Shown here in pieces: positions 43,337-55,572 of a DNA stretch of 64,000 bases (the first letter of the stretch is position 1; each line of letters opens with the position of its first letter). The notes under the pieces are model-generated. The model was given only the letters and a program-made list of their open reading frames with translations. It was not told the origin of the DNA and searched no databases. Source of the stretch: Hyparrhenia diplandra (taxonomy: Eukaryota; Streptophyta; Magnoliopsida; Poales; Poaceae); the NCBI GenBank assembly GCA_015847255.1, contig JADLZK010009415.1, forward strand, positions 310,001-374,000, given 5' to 3'. The position numbers and the translations under genes are program-made.

Positions 43337-46080
43337 TTAGTCATCCATCTCCATTGTCTGCCCTTGCTCATCTCGGCAGCTTCCAACTTCTGCCGTTATG
43401 CTCGCCTTGTGGTACTTCTGATTATAGCGCAGTATTACAAGTGAAACAAAGGCTGGACAAATGATATACGTCCATGTTAATTTATCATTAAGAGAACAAA
43501 CTAAAGCATACATTAAATTGCTGATATTACATCATGATTCTTTTTCCTTGAGAGCAGGAAAATAGAATGACAACAACTGCTCCCATACTAAAAAACAAAC
43601 CATACATTATTTAGGAATCACAAAGAATTGAAACATATTTTAGTTGCACATGTTGTCGAGTTCAGTAGTGTTTACACAATAAACAGTGCTACATCATTAA
43701 CATTTCAGTCGCTCAACTCTGAAATGACACACTGACAACAAAAAAAATGGTAGATTGCTGAATTTGGCATCACAGTGCATATGTTGAGCAAACTGTTCTA
43801 GTGAAGTGGCAAGGGCCTACTGTCATCAGTCCTTATTACAATTGATTTGTGAGTCAGTAATATGGTTCCTACATACCCGAAATGACACTTTGTTCCCTAT
43901 TTCCATTTCAAACCACAAGTGGACTGTTGTAATGTTGTATACATATTGACACTGCTGGTCTAAGTAGGCCATCAACATAATCAAAGGGTAGCTCAAATGC
44001 CTTTTGAAACAGACAAATTATGTTATTTAAAACTTTTAAGCATCAGCATTTTTATACCCACACATTAACCTGAATTAAGCAGGAATCAGTTTCTTACGAA
44101 GTTGCAAACTTTAATATTTTGCATGATATAACTCAATAATTGCCCAGTTGAATATTGTATCACTTAACAACATGTAAATAATGAAGGATATGTTTCATGC
44201 AAACTGCATCAGTTGATGACATTAACAGAAGAAATTATGTCAACCGTGCCAGCCATATTAGTTAGAGATACCTGCCATGACGCGTATCTTCACACTAAAC
44301 ATGTTCCAGCACATTGTCACTACCATAGCTGCAACAAGTTTTTTGCGTGGGCAAGACTTCCATGCTTCTAGAGCCTGATCTCTTAAAATCTCAACTGAGG
44401 TAACAGAAAAAAGAGTATTCAGTCTTATGCTGAGAAGAATTGCTAGAGAGAACAAAAACAAATAATGTGTCACTAGTGGCAAGTGAATCACACCTCTTTT
44501 ATGAATCTGACTTGAATAACAGCTATATAGTTTTGGGACTGTAAAACTGGTGAAAAACCCTGCAGTTTGCAGCAAATACAACATTATTATATTACAACAG
44601 TCATGCCAAGACTTGCTGCTTGTACCTTATGCATTCGATTATACCTGCAGCTACAAGCCTCCACACTGTGATAAGGTCCCCATATTTAGCACCGAACAGA
44701 AGTACAGGCAGTACCTGAAATTCCAGCAAACACAGGCTCCTAAGATTATTAAGGAAAATAATGTCTCTTGCAGTACTGCCAGATCATGAACAAAATTTGA
44801 GGCTTACTTTGAGAGTCATTGAGGGTTCACCAGAGAAGATCACTTGGGCCATGGATATCATGGAGTTTGCAATCGGGAGCACGGCTTGCGAAGCACGAAG
44901 CACGTCTTCTTGAGTCAACTGGAAGCTTCTCTTATTCTCCACCTGTGTCCTGCCCAATTGCAAACTCATATTAACTCTGGTTCAAAAAAAGAAAAAGAAT
45001 TTTTGTCATACCTCTGAGGAACAGAATCCTTCAAGAAAGCTAAGCCTAAGATCATAACACCGAGGTGACAGAGAGCTGAGATTGGGCTGCAAATAATCAC
45101 CCAAAGCTAAGTACCAGATTACAACGAAGAAACATAGGTAAATCAGTAACTTTCAGGTAAATGAATATCAAAATTCGCATGCCTGAAGGTGACGTCTCTT
45201 GAAAAATGAGCATGAGAAGAAGAACATAGATCCAGCTCCGAACCAGAGTGCTGATTTAGCCACGTTCCTCCACATCACCAACTCAACGATCCTTTCCCAG
45301 AGACCTTCCAACTCAGATTGTTCCACGAAGTCAGTTCCTATGTGTCAAAATAGGAAAAATCAGTGGAACGCTTAGCAAAAATCATCTTATAGGCTATAAT
45401 CATCACCAGCAGGAGAACATTTAGAACAGTAGGTGTCAGGACAGCCACAGCCATCCTGTATACGAATAGAAGGGGCCGAGAGATCATTGCTCACCGCAGG
45501 TAGCAAGAGGACAAGCCGGGACCAAAGCCGTGGTTGTATCGTCCTCGTTCAGCACCGCCGCTGCCTTGTCCGCGGCCGCTGCAGCTTTCGGCGCAGCCTT
45601 TGTGGACTTCCTCCTGCGGGCCCTCCTGGCGGCTTCATCCTCGGCCTCGACGTCCTTCTCCAGCCTCCGCCTCGCCCGTCGTGCGTTCCTCGGGGACGCC
45701 AGAGCGGGCGCCACGCACTGCTCCGCGGCCCCGCGCCGCCTCCGCCTTGGCGGCGTGGGCGTCCCCACCACCGCAACGATCTCCAGGCTCTCGTCCACGC
45801 TCGTCCCGGTGGCCCCACGCGCCTTCGATCGGTGGCGGCGAGCTCGGGGGTGGCGGGGACAGCAGCAGCAGATCGTGCAGAGAGTACCCGGACACCTGAA
45901 CCGACGGCGACGGAGAGGGGGTCCTCAGTCCCGGCCCCGCGGTTGTTTGCGTCGGCTTCGGCTTCGGCGGCGGTGTTGCTACCTCATCAGCTGGAGCTGG
46001 GCAGTGGTGGTACGGCGGAGCAGGGAGATTGACGGCGGCAGCCGGCGCGGGGAGGACGGTTCCGCGGCCATGGCTTCCAT
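43337..46080 (-). CDS. Reticulon-like protein (plant RTNLB family), eight exons
   Basis: Exons on the minus strand: 46080-45495, 45337-45183, 45086-45012, 44949-44808, 44714-44645, 44559-44494, 44394-44272 and 43452-43337 (TAA). Together they give about 440 residues. Exon 1 encodes a variable, basic and Pro/Ala-rich N-terminus with an SGYSLHDLLLLSP motif. Exons 2-7 encode the reticulon homology domain (LWERIVELVMWRNVAKSALW; CHLGVMILGLAFLKDSVPQR; FFTSFTVPKLYSCY; MVVTMCWNMFSVKIRVMA). Its two long hydrophobic hairpins would insert into the ER membrane and shape tubules. The longer N-terminus fits the RTNLB17/21-like clade. Exon 1 has frame breaks near 46037 and 45826. The exon 2 donor is GC (45182-45181) rather than GT, and exon 3 carries one C too many at its start. 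The remaining introns have GT...AG ends. Confidence 0.85.
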
Positions 46081-46184
46081 CTGTTCGACGATTTGCCTCG
46101 CTCAGTTCTTTGGGTTAGCAGTTTGGGTTGTTTCGGATCGGGACATTGGGTCCTCGGGGACTATCATTTTATTTTGGAGATCGG

Positions 46185-46240
46185 AAAGCGAGCTGGGGCC
46201 CACGTGTCAGAGATGCTCGTGCGAAATATAACCGTTGGAG
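46185..46240 (-). promoter_or_regulatory. Probable promoter elements of the reticulon gene
   Basis: About 110-160 bp upstream of the first ATG the minus strand shows GTTATATTTC (TATA-like, about 46220-46230) and GACACGTGGGCCCCA. The latter combines an ACGT-core G-box with a GGGCCCA site-II-like element. Positions fit a plant core promoter; no experimental evidence is available. Confidence 0.35.
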
Positions 46241-49200
46241 GAGGGCGGCAGGGGATTTCGATTTCCTGGTGACGCTTCGGCTTCATGCCTACGGCTGCGT
46301 GCTAAACAAGTGGGGTTGGCATGCAGTGGTTAGAGTTTTTGAATTCGATTGGTGGGACGGTCAGGAGGGTTTTTTTTTAATTCCATTACTCAACGACTGC
46401 ACTCTCGACGGTAACAATTTTTTTAATACAAACCGAGAGGCAGGGCTCGGGAGATCAACACACGCACACCCAGCGCTGCTAGAGCGTGGGCACCTCCATT
46501 ACAGTAACGAGGAACGGGGCTATTTTTTTTTAAATTACACAGTACAACGCAGACACTCACAACACGAACGCACACTTATCCTATGAATACACGTAACATA
46601 ATTTAGCTGTGCAGTTTCTTGAATCTCTTTAATAAACCTGCCAACCGCAGAAAGTTCCCCGCTCTTCGACTGGATTGCTTGCTACACTTTGACAGCATTT
46701 ATTTCCATATCTTTATCTCTTCTCTATTCTTTATCTTTACTACATATAATGCACCAAAAAGTATAATGCACCAAAAATCTTCTCTAAAGCCACACAACAA
46801 AGTGTCCCCTACAGTCATTATTTCTTCTAATCTTCTCTAAATACACCCAACAAAATGTACCCCAAAGCTAATCAACTTTTCAAATAAATGGTCCAGATAT
46901 ACTCTAACATCTTCTCTCGTTCACCCACCAACATCCAGGGTCAAAATTGCTTTGGGATCAATCCTCATCTACCGTCATCACTCATCCACGCCCGCGACTC
47001 TTCCGTGTGTTTGGTTGGAGGTTCAATGGGTTGGGTTGGCTCCAACCCTTATTTTTTTGGGATGGCTCCAACCTTTCTCATGTTTGGTTGGCAAGATTGG
47101 GTTGGGTTGGCTCGACCCCGTTTTTGTGTTTGGATGGAGGAATGGGAAAGGTGGGATTTGCTGTGCGTGAAATCGAGGATTGTGATGGAATTTTGCATCA
47201 AGAACCCTAGACTTTCTAGAAATCACTCAAGCCTTAATCCATAAAATCTTCTTTCTAGCACTTTTATATCGGGGAAACCCGCAAGAGAAACGAAATTGAA
47301 TTTTTGGACTTTCTTCTTTTTCGTTCAAATGCGCATCGCCGGGATTCTTCGATCCGCCAGCCGCTTGGGGTTAGGGGCGGGCGGCTGCGCCGCTTGGCGG
47401 AGGCGGAGGCGCTCAAAGCGGCCATCCTCGAGGTCACCGGCGACCGTCTCCTTAGGCTGGGGCGGGCGGGCGGGCTTCGGGCTCGCTACTGCACCGCTCA
47501 AGTCGCCGCCGCGGATCCCATGCGGATCCGGCTCGCCTCAGCCTCCTTCTTAAGCTCAGATCGCCACGGCTGCGCAGGGCGGTGGAGAGAGCTCCAACCA
47601 AACACCCTAAAACGCCATGGAGCTCCCCAACCAAACAAACGGGCCCGAGGGGCGGGGCGGGCGAGGCGAGGGCGGCGCGAGGAGGCCTCAGGCTCACGGC
47701 GAGACGGAAAGAAAACGGGACAAGAACGGAGGAGCCTGAGCCCAGCCGGTTTCGCTCCATCCCCGGATAAAACGTGGATCAGAGAAAAAAACGACGGACT
47801 TAGGGTGTGCCGGGGTCGGCCCGCATGTCCGGGCGAAAATATGAGCTCGTGGATAAATAAAAAACTGGGTCGAACCCACTTTCCAACTTTGACTAAGTTT
47901 GTAGAAAATATCTCAACATTTAAATATTTAAAAAATTTGTTAAAAAACTAGACTTAAAAATCTTTTCCCGGGATACTAATTACTTAGCATAAATATTTTA
48001 ATATTCAAATATATAAGACTCAGATTTTTTCGGGGAAGGGCGGACATTTTGGGGCGGAGGAGTCAAGATGCAAATCTTTTGGCGTAATTACATGATGGTC
48101 TCTAATTCTCAAATCCGTGACTTCTACGGACCTAAAATATTTCACCAACTAAACACCCCTTAGCACCGGCACCTGGCGGCGCATCCGGCGGCTGCGGAGG
48201 GCGGCGGCGCAACCGGCGGGGTCGTAGGGCGGTGGCGCTTCCAGCAGTGTCCGCGAGCGGTGTTGGAAGTTGGAACCGGCGGGGCGTCGAGCGGCGGCGC
48301 AACCGGCGAGGTCGGCGGGCGGCGGCGCATCCTGCAGGGGTGGCGGCGAGCGGCGGCACAACCGGTGTCTGAGGCCGCACCGTCCCTATGCCTTGAAGTA
48401 AAGCACCGAACGCGTTGCCTTCCTCCGCACTCCAATCCTCCCCTGCCTAGCTCACTGCCTGCTGCCCCTCCTTTCCTTCGCTTAAGCAAGCAGCGGCGGC
48501 CAGCGCGCCGCGCCCTTTGCATTTGCGTCATTGCCAAATAAAATCTTGGCTTACGTGATACCTTCTGCGAGCATGAGCGTCCATTGAAACCCCTGCACGG
48601 CGGCTCGTGATGGCGAACGGTGACGGTGAGGCTGCCTTGAAGAGCTCCGGGAATACCACCGCCCCGATCGTGACGGTATACACTTATGCCGTAGAATAAT
48701 TACCTGCTCAAAAAAGTATTTGAACAATTTGTGCTAATCTTACCGAGTATATATTTGGCGGCTGGCGGTGCTGACCTCTAGTTATCGGATTCGCGATCAC
48801 GGAGGCTGAATGTGCTCTATGGAGGAATCGCACACAAAGTCTCTGCAAGGTGTCGGGCCGATCCTCGAGCCATCCATGGCTTACAGCGGTTGGCGGGGCC
48901 AATCCGGAGGGCGCCGCCCGACCGGCGCATGCATGGAACATGCGGATGCGGCTGGGCAAACTTCATGGAGTTCACCCGCCCGGGCCACTCGCGACGCGGA
49001 CGCGACATGTTACGGCGGTGGCGCGCTCCCATCATCTCGATGTGCGGTTTATTTGTAGCGTCGCCTAGGCTACGCTTTCGGGGCGGCGGCCGGTGCGCTA
49101 AACCTCGTGAGGCGGCGACAACACTTGCTGATGAGATGAATCCTCTCTGTGAGCCGTTGAAAGGTAAAGTCTGGGTGAAGTTGCCCCGGGCATGATACTT

Positions 49201-49300
49201 TGCTTCTGTTGGCGTAGCAAGAAAGCGATTAGTTAGTGAAAAAATATTAAAAACACTTGAGATTTTAGCCGAGCCACGCTTCGGATGTGGGTGGCGTAAT
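46241..49300. other. Intergenic region with GC-rich blocks and dispersed repeats
   Basis: 46530-46620 is a copy of the dispersed repeat also seen near 42612. 47010-47120 contains repeated GGTTGGGTTGGCTCCAACCC-like phrases in alternating orientation, typical of a MITE or fold-back. 47296-47951 carries an open frame with a basic, GC-rich N-terminal half and no recognised domain. 47960-48150 is AT-rich. 48540-49250 has overlapping GC-rich frames without motifs. I see no supportable gene. Confidence 0.35.
48165..48370. repeat. GC-rich imperfect tandem repeat
   Basis: Units of roughly 45-60 bp centred on GGCGGCGGCGCAACCGGCG recur about four times (near 48200, 48290, 48320 and 48350), with variants GGCGCATCC and GGCACAACC. 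Both strands are open in several frames because of this composition. Confidence 0.5.
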
Positions 49301-49749
49301 TAGCTTAATACTTTGTTTTTATCTCAATCGTTTTAGCATGCATACGATTATGGTAGGCGATGAAGTGTAGACCCGAAGGCGAGAAGGGGGTCACTTATGG
49401 TAGACGCCCGGTCCTAGCCTTATCAGCGCCGGTATAGCGCGGCAAAGGAGACGCGATGCTTTCGAGGCAAGCTATTGGGCTGTTCGACTACGGTAGGGAG
49501 TCATCCGCGGTCGTCGATCTATGCGGGGAGTACACGGTCACACATCTTGCCGAAAGCGACCAAAAACGAGGCGGCTCTAGGGGGTCCCGGTGACTTAAGA
49601 GTGTAGTCGAGCATGGAGATAAATTATTACGTCGATAAAAAAGAAAATATAACCATGTCAACATACTCCAATAAACTTTATTAATATGCGACAAAGAAAA
49701 GTAAGAAACGATACAAGGCGGCTTCTGAGTCTCCGATTACGGGAAAAAT

Positions 49750-52700
49750 CATCACAGGTGCTCAATGTTCCGAGGAGTTGGGGGCGTCGACATCTTCGTG
49801 CTCATCAACCCGGTATGCTCCCGGCCCGGTAACCTCTTTAACTTTGAAAGGGCCTTCCCAATGAGATCCCACTTGTATGCGCTCTTACTGCTTCCTCAGA
49901 AGGACCGGTCGTGTAGCAAAGGCTCTTCCACGTACATTACGATTGTAATATCTTGACGCCCTCAAGGTATTTAGCGTTCCACGTGCGGCATTGCGGCGGG
50001 TCTCCTCGAAGCGACAAGCTCATCTTCTCGAGTAGCGTCCGAAGTTTCTTCATTATAATTCGACACGACACGAGGGCGGCGATGTCGGTAAGGAGGGCTG
50101 CTTCTTATCAAACACCATGAAGTATGGGGAAACACACATGCTGCGGCTAGGTTGAGTTTGGAGTCCCCGGATAGCAGCGGTAACTCTTTAAGCCATCGAC
50201 GGGGTATTTCCCATCGGCGGAAGAGTCGCTTCGCAATGCTTCTAATATCATGCCGTTTGCTCGCTCGGCTTTGCCCGTTAGCCGCGAGGATGGGCGAGAC
50301 ACATATTTCACCGGATGCCTTTGTCTTTCACAATAATCCCAAAAATGGCGCGTAAATGTCTTTGCCCGGATCGGTAATGATGGAGTTGGGGATGCGAAGC
50401 GATGGACCACCTCATCCAACATCTCGGCGACTTTGTATTGGTTGGCGTCGACCGGAGGGAGATACTCGATCCACTTGGAGAACTTGTCGACCATAACGAA
50501 TATCCACTTGAAGCCAGGGGCTGCTTTGAAAGGCCGATAGCATCAAGTCCCGGCCACGAAGAAAGGCCATCTTTGCCGGTATAGTAAAGGCTCATGTTAT
50601 GACGACGTGCGTCGCTTCATGAAGAATTGACACTTCTCACAATGCCGTACCATGTGTTACGCATCAAGAATGCCGTCGGCGGTAAAATCTGCCGGAGCGC
50701 CTTCCGGGCTAGGGTTCGGCCGCGCATGATTCCCACGATCCCACCATGGATTTTGTCGGCGGCTTTATACCATACGCCGGAGATGCATACGTAGGACCCG
50801 GTCTCGATGCTCAGCATGGAAACCATCGACTAGGACATAATTCTTACTTCGCCGATGATGAGTCGCTCTTGTTCCGTCGTCTTACTGCACGAGAGCCTCC
50901 TGCGATATTTGATTATCGAGGACTCGCCCGGTCTTCATCAACGGTATTGGATAGGGTGGCGACGATGTGCTTTCGGTATCTCAGTGGAGGGCAGCGTAGG
51001 ATCAGCGATGGTTGGTTTCTCTGGATCTTGACAAAGGCGTAGGCGGTATCTTTGCAGAAAGGCCGAGCTTGGAAAATTCATCGGCGGCTTGGTTGTAGTC
51101 GAACCACATGATCAAAGCTGAGCCTGTAGAACTTGCCTTCCAACTTTCTTATAAGCGCCACATATGCATCCATCTTCTCACTCTTGCAATCCCAATCTTT
51201 GTTGACTTGCTTGATTACCAATCTTAGAATCACCAAATACTTGCGGTCGGCGAATCCCAAGTGAATAGCAATACGAGGCCATGAAGGGCAGCCTCATACT
51301 CCTCGGCGTTGTTAGATGCCGGGAAGTGGATCGGGAGGACATACCGGGAGTGTATCCCCGGAGGGCGATATGATGTAGACGCCGGCCCGGGCCCATCGAT
51401 GTTCGGCGAACCATCAAAGTACATCGTCTAGCGTTGCATTTGGTGTCTTCGAGGGGAGTCTCGGATCCGTCCACTTTCATAAGCGAAATACGCCAATGCT
51501 TGCGACTTGATGGTACTCCTATTCTTGTATTCAATGGTGAACGGTGAGCTCGATCGCCCACTTGCATATCGACCATTGGCATCTTTATTTCGCGGGGCGT
51601 CGCCCAATGGGTAGTCCGACACCACGGTGATCGGGTGAAGGTCGAGTAGTGGCGCAACTTACGAGGCGTGATGAGGATCCCATAGAGCGGTTTACGTATG
51701 TGCAAAGTACCTTTGCTTGAAGTCGTTGGGGACCCGGGACGAAATAGGCCGGCCGTTGGGCCGGGGTATCGTGCCCTTCTTCAGCGCGCTCGACAACCAA
51801 AGCGGTACTAACCACCCGATTGGTCATTTGCGATGTAAGCAATATGGTCTCCCGCGTCGTTCGGGGCCACCAACTTTGGAGGTGTGGTGAGAAACTTCTT
51901 GAAGCCGTTGAAGGCCTCTTGAGCCTAGTTGGTCCGCTTGAAAGCTTCTCTAGCGAAGGAGTTTGAAGAAACGGCAATCCTTTTTGCGTAGAGCGTGCGG
52001 CGAAGCGGCTCAGGGCTGCCATGCATCGATCAACCACGGACATCTTTGGCGTTTTGGGGCGGTTTCATCCGCATGATGGCGATTTTCTACGGGTTTGGCT
52101 CAATGCCATGCCTACTAACAATGTTGCCGAGCAAGTTTCGGGGAGGGCGCCAAAAACACATTTTCGGATTGAGTTTCCATTGGTACTCGTTAAGCTTGGC
52201 GAAGACCCTTGCAAGATCGTCGACCCGGGGAGAGTGCGCTACGGGTCTTCACCACGGCGTCGTCGACATAAGCTGGCGGTCGGGGATAAGGTTCCCTAAG
52301 CAACCCTGTATAGCCCGTGGTAGGTAGGCGCCGGCGTTCTTGAACCCGAGCGACATGGTAGTATAGTAAGCGGGCGTAAGCGGAGTGATGAAGGAAGTCT
52401 TCTCACGGTCTTCGGCCGTGAGGGCGATTTGATGATAGCCGAATAGCAATCTAGGAAGGCGGCGGCTCGCAACTTGCGGTAGAGTCGACAACTTTGATCG
52501 ATACGTGGAAGACGGAAGGGTCTTTAGGGCAAGCCTATTGAGATCGGTATAATCAACGCACATCCCCATTCATTATTCTTCTTTCTTACAAGGACCGGAT
52601 TAGCTATCGGTCGGGATGATACGCTTAGCGAATAAAGCCCGTGACTAGCAATCTAGTTATACGCTTTAATGGTGGCGGATTTTTCTTTATTAAAGCGGCG

Positions 52701-53500
52701 TATTTTTAAGGCGCGCGGCTTGGCCATCGGCTTGACACGTGGCGGTGCTCGATCCGGCTCGAGGTACTCGGGCATATCGGCGGGTTTCACGCAAAAATGC
52801 TCACGTTATCCCTCCGGAACCGGACGAGTCGCGTCTTCTATTTCGGGTCAAGATTCACGCCTATCTTCGTCGTCTTGGATGGGTCCCCTTCCACCGGTTT
52901 GGATGTCTTTGGTATCCGATGGCTTGGTGGTCTTCTTCTTAGCGCTCTTCCTCGGGTATCTCGAGGTCGGAGGGGTTCGGCTTCTTTGCGTTCTTGATAA
53001 CCTCCTCTTCTTGGGACCGGCGGAGGATGAACTCCCGCTTGTCGAGGCCCTCCTTCTCGCGAGACATAGGCCATATATGCGTTGGCCTGCATGTGAGGAC
53101 CCCCTTCTCCGTGGGGATCTTGAGGATGAGGTAGCCCGTAGTGCGGGAGGACCGCCATGAAACTTGGTCAATCTGGCCGTCCGATGATGGCATGGTGCGA
53201 TGACTCGAAGTCGGCGGCGACAAAATTCATGTCTTTGGATGCGATGGTGCTTAAGCGTCGCCGAACTGCACATGAAGCGTCACTGCCCGAGAGGGGTTGG
53301 CGACTCTCAGGGGAGGATCCCGAAGCAGGTGCTCGTATGGCTTGAGGTCGTCGCCGTGATGTCTAGGGCTTTCATCGAGGCTCCGGAGCGGATGTTCGGG
53401 GGCGCTCCCCGTCGATGGGGACCTTCCAGCCTTGGGCGCCCGATCACGGGTCGAGGACCGGGGGGAGTCGCCGAGTGCGGGTTGACCACCAGTCGTCGCG
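49750..53500 (-). pseudogene. Pol of second Tat element: protease, RT, RNase H, archaeal RNase H, integrase
   Basis: From right to left on the minus strand: end of protease with YLILKIPTEKGVLT (about 53130); RT with MCVDYTDLNR (about 52560) and FGYHQIAL..EDREKTSF (about 52430); RNase H near 51900-51440. Then comes the archaeal-type RNase H with MYFDGSPN, a YVLPIHFPASNNAEEYEAALHGL segment (51424-51260) and KLEGKFY (about 51150). Integrase core follows with MVDKFSKWIEYLPP (50494) and an AERANGMILEALR segment (about 50240). The C-terminal WEGPFKVKEVTGPGAYR lies near 49850. Frames change repeatedly through small indels and stops, so no protein can be made. The second RNase H places it in the Tat lineage. 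Confidence 0.8.
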
Positions 53501-54063
53501 AGAAGGTTATGACCGCTCGGAGAAGGTAGGCCATATCGGGTCCGTGACCCCCTGTTGAAAGTCTTGTGGTCGGGACATTACGGGCGGAGATCTTGCGATC
53601 TCGCCACCTGCGGCCGTAGTGTCCGCCCATGATTGTGAATGATGGCGTCTTCGGCGTGCCAGCGGTGCTGGGATCGGCGTCTCGTCAGGCTCCTCTTCTG
53701 GTTGTTGCGAGCAACTTTGGGTGCCTTCCTCGGCTGCTCGTGCGTGATCTTGAGCTTTTGCGTTCGCTCTCATACTCGGCATTGAAGTGGGCACACTCCG
53801 CGGACTATGGTTCAGAATCCCGGGTGTCGAGGGCGCCTGCCCGTGTAGAAGCTTTTTGGATCGGATCGCGCGATTGAGCGCCTTCTTCTTGCCACCGGTC
53901 TTGGCGTTGTTGACGCGCCTCCCGGCGGTTCCGATCCGCGGCAGCGCTTCGCGATAGTTGCCGCGACCTTCTTCGGCCCGAGCCACGTCGCGGGAGTCGT
54001 CGGCGGCGGTTATCGTGGCGCTTGTCGGCGCCGTTTATCGTCCGCGGGAGCCTCGCGGCGGGG

Positions 54064-55572
54064 TGTTGGCGGTCATTATCCGGTATATTATACCGCCAAC
54101 TTATATCCAATTCATGAGAAAGGAGTAAACTTATGTTACATATACCTTTACTTCTAACCTAGTTCCACTTGTATCCGTAGAAATTATGTTTTGCGGCTAT
54201 AAGAGTGGAAAGCAGGTACAAAGTCGTCAAATAAATTAGAAAGCGTATTGAATAAAAGACGCCAAGGAGTGGATCAATCAAGAGGACCAAACCTCGCGCA
54301 CAATTTGGCCCATGCACCATCATAGGCCCAACATTTGAAGGACAAAACGCGCGAGGGGAGAAGGCGGGGCGGGAGGCCCGGCCGAGAGGGCCACCTCATG
54401 CGGCGGTCGGCGCAAATTTTCGCCCCCTGTTCCCGCCTTTCGGGCGGTTTGGGGAGTTTTCACTTTCGGCGGTTGCATGCGGTGCAAGGTTTCGTTCCGC
54501 CAAGAACACCTCGAAGCAAGGAGAGCCCTCCATTCCCTCCTCCTCTCCACTATACAAAGAGAGGCACTCCTCACTTGTAACACACACACACTCACACACA
54601 AACACACAAGAGCTTGTCTCTTTTCACTTTCTCTTCTTCCTTTTATTAGTTAGGAGTTAGGCACAATGTAAAAGATCAAGATCTTCTGGAGGTACTTGGT
54701 ATGATTAATATAGTTTTACTTATGTTGATCAATACTTTGCTCTCCACATTATTCTTGTTCTTATTATCAATAGCTAAATAAAGCACAGATTCATGCGATA
54801 TGATCTTAGCATATGAACTAGCATATAGTTTGCATGTCGCGATCTTGTCAAATAGAACTTTATGCTAAATGTATTATACATACATGATTAGACCATAATG
54901 AGTTCTCTCTTAAGATAATTCTTGGTTGCTTGTCGGTTTACGGGTTCGTCGATCCGCCCTTGTGGCGGATGCTCGCAGTAGAGGGGCCTCGCGTTGGTGG
55001 GTCACCCGATCAACGCTAGAGTAGTAGTCATAAGCGTAAGCGTGGTGTTTATGCTAGAGGTTGCCTTCGTTTGCCTCGAGCGGCGTGCGTCCCGCGGGGT
55101 AGGCGGTGGTGGTGACGACCTGTCAGGCCCTTGTATTCCCCACGTCGGTGTTTCGGATAGGGCTATTGGCCGGCATAAACTTAGCGGCCAGGGCGTTATC
55201 CGGTGCCACGAAGTAAACCAATATAGTAATTGAGGTTATCTCGAGTTAGAATCTCGGACGGTATAAGGCATGCATGTATATCTACTATCTTAATAAAGCT
55301 ATATAGGATATCCTTCTCCTAGCATGTTTTCTTTTTTATCCTTTGAGATTTGGTTCAAGTGTGTGTGTCAAGTTATCATACCATTTGATTTATCCCTATT
55401 ATGGATTGTGGTCTATTGCATAGTCGTGTTATCTTGTCCATGTTCATATTAGAGACTTTTACACCATGCCTTCCCTGTGGAAATACGATACCCTGAATAC
55501 TTAGGGTGAAAGCTGGCCCGGCATTTCCGTGCGCTTGCGGAACTCTTTACGTTTGCGTTATGAAAGCGCATG
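54064..55572 (+). mobile_element. Solo LTR-B-type copy inserted in the gag of the second Tat element
   Basis: It starts TGTTGGCGGTCATTATCCGG with the GTTGGCGGT / ACCGCCAAC terminal hairpin. The family U5 block, with TGCGCTTGCGG near 55540, precedes a decayed end near 55572. CGGGG precedes the start (54059-54063) and follows the end (55573-55577), consistent with a 5 bp target duplication. There is no internal domain. It is more diverged than the pair in the 489-15285 composite. Confidence 0.7.

Noticed and set aside
45433..46231. Plus-strand frames of 199 and 233 residues
   Set aside because: They are antisense to exon 1 of the reticulon gene, whose splice sites and domain continuity support the minus strand.
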